Source: an uncultured beta proteobacterium (GTDB lineage: Bacteria > Pseudomonadota > Gammaproteobacteria > Burkholderiales > SG8-39). From it: a stretch of 64,000 nucleotides of DNA. The DNA lies in contig CAIOLO010000130.1 in NCBI GenBank assembly GCA_903859155.1, positions 1-64,000 of the forward strand, in the 5' to 3' direction. The first letter of the stretch is position 1; each line of letters begins with the position of its first letter. Positions 61,378-64,000 of the stretch are shown one piece after another. The notes under the pieces are model-generated. The model saw only the letters and a list, made by a program, of their open reading frames with translations, was not told the DNA's origin and made no database searches. The position numbers and the translations under genes were made by a program.

Positions 61378-62601
61378 TCATCTGACTGAACGCCGCGCTC
61401 GCGCCGAAGTGAAGGAAGAACGTAGCAGTACCACACTGCACAAAATGGGCAGAGGCGCGAGCAGCAGGTAGCAGGATCCGAAACCGCCCAACGCGCCGAC
61501 TCCAGCGCCAAACAAGGGTGCGCCGAATACGGAGCCGGCAAAGAAAAAGGCCTGAACGCCGCTGGTCATGCCTGCGACTTTGCCTTTGGGGGCGAGCCGC
61601 GCAATTTCCGCCAGAAAGACCCCATTCCACCCGACCGCACTCATACCCCAAAGGATTGCCGTCAAGGTCACCGCCCATATTGGCCAAGCCAGCGTGAAGA
61701 ACCCGCCGGCGATGCAGCAACCACCCATCAAAAAGCCCAGCCCTGCCAGAACACGTCGGGGTTTTCCCGTCCGGTCCGCCACCCATCCCCAAAAGACTCT
61801 GCCCAGGACACTTGCCAATGACATTGCCGAAAACACCGCGCCGGCGGCAAGGAGACTGAACGAAAGTTCGAGATGCAGATAGGTCACGAGAAAAGTCGTG
61901 ACGGCGAGTTGTACAAATGCGAATACTGTTGCCGCGCCAACCAGCTGCAAGACCCTGGGATTACCAAGGATCTCAACGAAGGATTCGCGCACGCCCGAAA
62001 ATACGATGGGCGATTCTGGATGCAATTCGCGATCAAACAATGGATAAAATGGTTGCAATACCGGCAACAAGACGAGCGAGCCTAACGCTGTACACAGCAA
62101 CGCCTGCTGCCATGTCATTATCAGCAGCAACGGGGGCAACAACACGCCGGCGAGCGCCGCACCCATCGGCACGCCGGTTTGCTTAACGGAAAACATCATT
62201 GAGCGCACCTTCGGCGGTACCGCTTGGGCGAGCACCAGCGAGCTGACCGGATTGACTACGCCATGTGCAGCGCCCGAAAGGATCGCATAGGCAATTACGG
62301 GCAAGATATGTCCGCTCGCGCCGGTGGCAAGTGCGATTGCGATCAACAAAACACATGCACGCAAGGTCGCAACCGGACCATAACGCCTGGACAAAGCACC
62401 ACTTAGCAGGCCAGAAACAATAGCGGAGGAAAAAAATATTGAAACAAGAATACCGACGCGCGATGCCGGCAGGCCCAGATCGGTCGCAGAGACCGGCGCG
62501 AGAATCGACGTCACCGAGAAAGCAAATGCCGTCAGTGTTTGCACCGCTGTCGTCATGGCAACGGCGCCGAATACCTGCCCCCGGTTGAGCGCAGCGGTCA
62601 C
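61378..62601 (-). CDS. MFS transporter
   Basis: A 407-residue, 12-helix MFS protein. LPASRVGILVSIFFSSAIVSGLLSGALSRRYGPVATLR contains the A-motif region between helices 2 and 3, and the second half repeats it with FWGWVADRTGKPRRVLAG. It resembles the oxalate/formate and cyanate-type permeases only loosely; substrate unknown. The start is GTG at 62601 and the ribosome site is weak. First gene of the MFS/hydrolase/aminopeptidase operon. Confidence 0.88.
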   Translation of the reverse strand: MTAALNRGQVFGAVAMTTAVQTLTAFAFSVTSILAPVSATDLGLPASRVGILVSIFFSSAIVSGLLSGALSRRYGPVATLRACVLLIAIALATGASGHILPVIAYAILSGAAHGVVNPVSSLVLAQAVPPKVRSMMFSVKQTGVPMGAALAGVLLPPLLLIMTWQQALLCTALGSLVLLPVLQPFYPLFDRELHPESPIVFSGVRESFVEILGNPRVLQLVGAATVFAFVQLAVTTFLVTYLHLELSFSLLAAGAVFSAMSLASVLGRVFWGWVADRTGKPRRVLAGLGFLMGGCCIAGGFFTLAWPIWAVTLTAILWGMSAVGWNGVFLAEIARLAPKGKVAGMTSGVQAFFFAGSVFGAPLFGAGVGALGGFGSCYLLLAPLPILCSVVLLRSSFTSARARRSVR

Positions 62602-62620
62602 GCTGCTAGTGGCATAAGAA

Positions 62621-62812
62621 TCACTCGACTTCGACGCTGCAGCTGACGGCGAAGCTGGTTTGACTGGTGCCGCCCCCGAACTGCGGCGCTGTCACCGCAT
62701 CCTGCGCCTCGCCAGACAGGACGACCTGCGCCCGGGGAACCGGGAGACCACCGGCGGGATTGATACTCATCCTGCGTATCCTGTAGCTGCGAGCAACCAG
62801 GGCGCCGCGCAC
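62621..62812 (-). CDS. Possible small hypothetical protein
   Basis: A 63-codon frame starting at GTG 62812, with GGTGGAGG ten bases upstream, and ending 20 bases before the MFS gene. The product contains NPAGGLPVPRAQVVLSGEA and a C terminus with SVEVE, but no family I recognise. An inner ATG at 62770 would give 49 residues. Base composition looks coding, but evidence is thin; competing frames in the same place look worse. Confidence 0.35.
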   Translation of the reverse strand: MRGALVARSYRIRRMSINPAGGLPVPRAQVVLSGEAQDAVTAPQFGGGTSQTSFAVSCSVEVE

Positions 62813-62942
62813 AAACTTGGCGCCTCCACCTGAAGATCAACTGTGTTGCGCCTTGTCGGCGCCACCGGCGGTCGACCCAGTGCGAAGCCGGAAATGGAGA
62901 ACGGCAGCACGGCATGACAGATCAGCATGATCTGTCCAACGG

Positions 62943-63314
62943 TCAGCGCGCCAGGCGGGCCATTTCAACCCGGAAAAGGACTGGTTTGTTGAACGCATTG
63001 GTCCAGACCATGCAATAGTCGCGGGCAACCTTCGGAGTGAACCCCCCTGAGCCCAGAGCCTGGCGATCGCGGCGCATTTCCATTATGGTCTTGCTGCCCT
63101 CGACATATTGAATATTGAAATCGATGAGCGCGTCTGCGCGATACCAGTAGCGGATTATCTGGTTCTCATTGAGCGCGAAACATTCCTTATGCGCCGAGGA
63201 ACTTGGCAATGTCTTGGTCAGCACGCGAATGTTTTCCTGTGCTAACAAGGGCATGGAAAGCAGTGTGCCCGCCATAAAAAGAAACGCACCAAAAACCAGC
63301 AAACCAGATTTCAT
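62943..63314 (-). CDS. Hypothetical periplasmic protein
   Basis: A 123-residue protein with a clear signal peptide (hydrophobic to about residue 23, LLAQ cleavage). The mature part has two cysteines (ECFAL, DYCMV) that could form a disulfide, and the segment NENQIIRYWYRADALIDFNIQYVEG. No family recognised. It follows the coiled-coil gene on the same strand after 17 bases, so the two are probably cotranscribed and may work together in the periplasm. Confidence 0.65.
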   Translation of the reverse strand: MKSGLLVFGAFLFMAGTLLSMPLLAQENIRVLTKTLPSSSAHKECFALNENQIIRYWYRADALIDFNIQYVEGSKTIMEMRRDRQALGSGGFTPKVARDYCMVWTNAFNKPVLFRVEMARLAR

Positions 63315-63331
63315 GGTCGTATCTCCGTTGA

Positions 63332-63721
63332 TTATTTTTTCGCCGGTTCGCTGCGATTGTCTTTCGCCGCACCGCTCTTCAACATGCGCTCAAAATCTGC
63401 CGACTCATCCTCAAATGCCTTGCGTGCGATCGCCAATTCCCTCCGTGCCTTGTCAAGCGACGCGCCGCCTGCTTCACGGCGCTTTCGTGCCGCGTCGAGT
63501 TGCTTTTGTACGGCCAGTTCCTGGTTCCTGGTTTCATTGAAATCCAGTTCCGCACGCTTGAACTTTTCCTGATTTCCCTCCAGTTCACGGCGCAAAAACT
63601 CGAGCCGCTGCTGTCCTTGCGCGACCTTGTTGTCTCTGCTTGCCGTTCGCTCCTCTATCGGAGCCTGTGCAATGGCGGCCGCAGCAGCCAAAACGCCAAG
63701 AAAAACCAAAAGCCTTATCAT
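63332..63721 (-). CDS. Periplasmic coiled-coil protein
   Basis: A 129-residue protein. After a signal peptide (LVFLGVLAAAAAIAQA), almost the whole mature chain is predicted coiled coil, rich in Lys, Glu, Arg, Ala and Gln with heptad spacing. The last 15 residues are hydrophilic (SGAAKDNRSEPAKK). No family is recognised; it could be a structural or peptidoglycan-associated factor. The ATG at 63721 marks the start of the signal peptide, so the longer frame is rejected. It diverges from the dehydrogenase gene at the window end. Confidence 0.6.
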   Translation of the reverse strand: MIRLLVFLGVLAAAAAIAQAPIEERTASRDNKVAQGQQRLEFLRRELEGNQEKFKRAELDFNETRNQELAVQKQLDAARKRREAGGASLDKARRELAIARKAFEDESADFERMLKSGAAKDNRSEPAKK

Positions 63722-63854
63722 CACGGTATGAGGGAATTTTGCATGGTTGTTTCTTGGAATTCTACTCCACGACAGCTGCAGACCGCCTCGACCGGCCCCG
63801 TTGTCAAACATTTGGCCCGCATGTTGCAAATCACTTCACAGGAACTGTCCGATC

Positions 63855-64000
63855 ATGAAAATTGCCGTCCTTCACGACTATGGCGACATGTTTCGCCAGG
63901 CACGTGCTTTTGGCAAACTGGAAGGCCACGAGGTCAGCATCCACACAGGAACCGAAACGGATCCCGCCAGCCTGGCAAAATTTGTTGGGGATGCTGAAGC
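63855..64000 (+). CDS. D-2-hydroxyacid dehydrogenase family, N-terminal fragment
   Basis: The first 48 residues run MKIAVLHDYGDMFRQARAF, then KLEGHEVSIHTGTETDPASLAKFVGDAEA, and are cut by the window edge. This matches the substrate-binding N terminus of D-isomer-specific 2-hydroxyacid dehydrogenases (the MKIAVLDDYQD type). AGGA lies 11 bases upstream of the ATG. The NAD-binding domain lies outside the window, so the call rests on the N terminus only. Confidence 0.75.
   Translation, partial: MKIAVLHDYGDMFRQARAFGKLEGHEVSIHTGTETDPASLAKFVGDAE

Noticed and set aside
62598-62915. 105-codon minus-strand frame before the MFS gene
   Set aside because: Trp/Arg/Gln-rich shadow composition; the competing frame 62621-62812 has a better ribosome site and composition, though still weak.

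Overview
The window looks like a GC-rich betaproteobacterial chromosome, most likely Burkholderiales or a close relative. The main reason is six intact Bug/TctC-type periplasmic solute receptors plus two broken ones in 64 kb, an expansion typical of that group. Supporting signs are a tRNA-Tyr/tRNA-Gly pair of the kind that precedes tufB in beta- and gammaproteobacteria, a glnS gene, a DUF4124 protein and a YaeQ protein. No phage genes, insertion sequences, CRISPR arrays or rRNA were seen.

Layout. 1-243: tRNA-Tyr and a cut-off tRNA-Gly on the minus strand behind a consensus sigma70 promoter. 376-8135: an alpha/beta hydrolase, a lone receiver domain, a FadD/enoyl-CoA hydratase/HpcH-like run, a glycerophosphodiesterase, a CocE-type hydrolase and a DUF4124 protein. 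8458-14933: glnS, a UbiD-Bug pair, and a diguanylate cyclase overlapping a FlhG/MinD-like ATPase. 15073-21552: scattered catabolic genes (PEP mutase/isocitrate lyase family, amidohydrolase, an orphan molybdenum hydroxylase large subunit, Bug, SRPBCC). 21663-28995: a tight six-gene minus-strand operon (Bug, two zinc-less MDR dehydrogenases, MmgE/PrpD, 2-oxoglutarate/Fe(II)-type oxygenase, hydantoinase B). 29124-32383: SDR, TIM-barrel isomerase with a Bug remnant in front, a second MmgE/PrpD gene and a strong terminator. 32428-41331: polyphosphate kinase 2, an EmrAB-like efflux pair, a TRAP transporter, an MFS exporter and a carboxymuconolactone-decarboxylase-like protein.

41474-49920: an eight-gene plus-strand cluster with two dihydroxyphthalate-decarboxylase-like proteins, two Bug receptors, two decarboxylase-type amidohydrolases, a DUF1330 protein and a berberine-bridge-type flavoprotein. 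This is the best candidate for an undescribed aromatic-acid pathway. 49948-52535: small genes, a gene-poor AT-rich stretch and a cold-shock gene. 52856-57129: LeuC, LeuD, a TcuA-like flavoprotein and a Bug gene broken by an internal deletion, which together suggest a tricarboxylate pathway. 57581-59553: an amidohydrolase-Bug pair. 59672-62601: an MFS / alpha-beta hydrolase / lipoprotein metallopeptidase operon. The window ends with small envelope proteins and the start of a 2-hydroxyacid dehydrogenase.

The general picture is an accessory catabolic region in which uptake receptors are repeatedly paired with decarboxylases, hydratases and hydrolases for organic or aromatic acids. No DNA-binding transcriptional regulator was seen beside any of them. 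Most functions are family-level calls from motifs; substrates are inference.
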